Shown here: positions 5,134-5,684 of the stretch, piece by piece | Position numbering within the stretch: the stretch's first letter is position 1 | Layout: every line of letters starts with the position of its first letter | From: Candidatus Parvarchaeota archaeon | GTDB taxonomy: Archaea; Nanobdellota; Nanobdellia; Parvarchaeales; Parvarchaeaceae | Reading direction: 5' to 3' | Length of the DNA: 5,684 nt | NCBI GenBank assembly: GCA_023488405.1 | Contig: JAMDDW010000002.1 | Coordinates: 1-5,684, forward strand | Position numbers and translations under genes: made by a program | The notes under the pieces: model-generated | Seen by the model: the letters and a program-made list of their open reading frames with translations, nothing else | The model's database searches: none | Told to the model about the DNA's origin: nothing

Positions 5134-5649
5134 ATTATTGTGCTTAGTAACTCTATAATGTGAAAGATTTATTTTGCAGTTTTTGAAAGCATTTAAAGAT
5201 CTTTTATAAAAAATGTAGATTATAATTATTGAAAATATAATTATTATAGGATCAGAATCTACTAATATTGTTTGGGCTGTGTAATATATCGGTGAAAGTG
5301 CTGCGGAACCGAATGCAAATGCTATTAGTAATGGGATCAAAACATTGCAGCAAAAAGGAGTAGACAATAAACTGAAGAAAATTGCCCATACCGTATTTCT
5401 TTTATTTGCGTCTTTTCTTGCTTTTATTATGTAATAGTTTATTGCTATAATAATACTTATTGTAAAGCTTAAAGCAATCGCGCATACAACATCAAACAAA
5501 GGATAAAAGAAGGAAAATTCAAATACTCCTACTTTATCATGCAGAAACAAATAAAGATAGGTAGAGAATATTATAACAGGTATAATCACAAAGAACTTTT
5601 TTTCTTTTAAAAGATTAGAAAATACTTTTAAACCCACAGTATCTTTCAT
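5125..5649 (-). CDS. Uncharacterised four-helix membrane protein with a Cys-Cys pair
   Basis: I do not recognise a named family. The protein has 174 aa with about four membrane segments: 19-36, 50-75, 88-118 and 134-148. Charged stretches (KARKDANKR at 76-84, and a basic C-terminal tail) fit the positive-inside rule. The third segment holds TPFCCNVLIPLLIAFAFGSAALSP (97-120), where a vicinal Cys pair (100-101) is followed by Pro and a small-residue run. This resembles the CC-x-GP-L-GA pattern of MerT-type mercuric transporters, but no MerP or regulator is nearby and the match is short. It has a TATA box about 25 nt before the ATG. Its 3' end runs 9 nt into the CtlX-like gene on the other strand. 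Confidence 0.75.
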   Translation of the reverse strand: MKDTVGLKVFSNLLKEKKFFVIIPVIIFSTYLYLFLHDKVGVFEFSFFYPLFDVVCAIALSFTISIIIAINYYIIKARKDANKRNTVWAIFFSLLSTPFCCNVLIPLLIAFAFGSAALSPIYYTAQTILVDSDPIIIIFSIIIIYIFYKRSLNAFKNCKINLSHYRVTKHNNLP

Positions 5650-5670
5650 TTTATTTCATATCAGCTACTT

Positions 5671-5677
5671 GATAAAA
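5671..5677 (-). promoter_or_regulatory. TATA-like box of the membrane-protein gene
   Basis: Read on the minus strand this is TTTTATC, within AAAGCTTTTATC, centred 25 nt before the ATG at 5649. The sequence and spacing match the element before cbf5, which supports ATG 5649 as the start of a leaderless message. Confidence 0.5.
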
Positions 5678-5684
5678 GCTTTTT

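Overview
The window looks archaeal. It has a Cbf5-type pseudouridine synthase, ribosomal protein L21e, the archaeal/eukaryotic Rpo4 (RpoF) RNA polymerase subunit and a DUF655 protein. It also has three tRNAs without encoded CCA, one of which carries a canonical 37/38 intron. AT-rich TATA boxes sit about 24-25 nt upstream of several start codons, with almost no Shine-Dalgarno sequences. The DNA is strongly AT-rich. The gene order L21e-rpoF-DUF655 is euryarchaeal in style. A Thermoplasmata or DPANN/ARMAN-like origin is possible, but the sequence alone does not settle it.

Layout. (1) 125-1138, plus strand: cbf5, which appears broken by an in-frame TGA. The break lies in a predicted 12-nt bulge-helix intron (360-371). 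Its removal recreates the catalytic GTLDP motif exactly and gives a 333-residue protein. (2) 1163-1236: tRNA-Pro(CGG). (3) 1333-2493, minus strand: a CPA2-type cation/proton antiporter. (4) 2590-2672: tRNA-Leu with the unusual anticodon AAG. (5) 2722-3891, plus strand: L21e, rpoF and DUF655, running without a break into tRNA-Trp(CCA) at 3891-4002. The first base of this tRNA is the last base of the DUF655 stop codon, and the tRNA has a 39-nt intron. (6) 4159-5133, plus strand: a CtlX/arginine-deiminase-like hydrolase. (7) 5125-5649, minus strand: a four-helix membrane protein with a vicinal Cys pair, overlapping the hydrolase tail-to-tail.

Most of the window is information-processing machinery: rRNA pseudouridylation, the ribosome, RNA polymerase and tRNAs. 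The main discovery is the minimal intron in a protein-coding gene. The cbf5 and tRNA-Trp introns share the same 3' splice-site heptamer (GAAGAAA) and the same predicted cleavage geometry. This suggests that one tRNA splicing endonuclease handles both. The antiporter, hydrolase and membrane protein are accessory genes and show no functional link to the rest.
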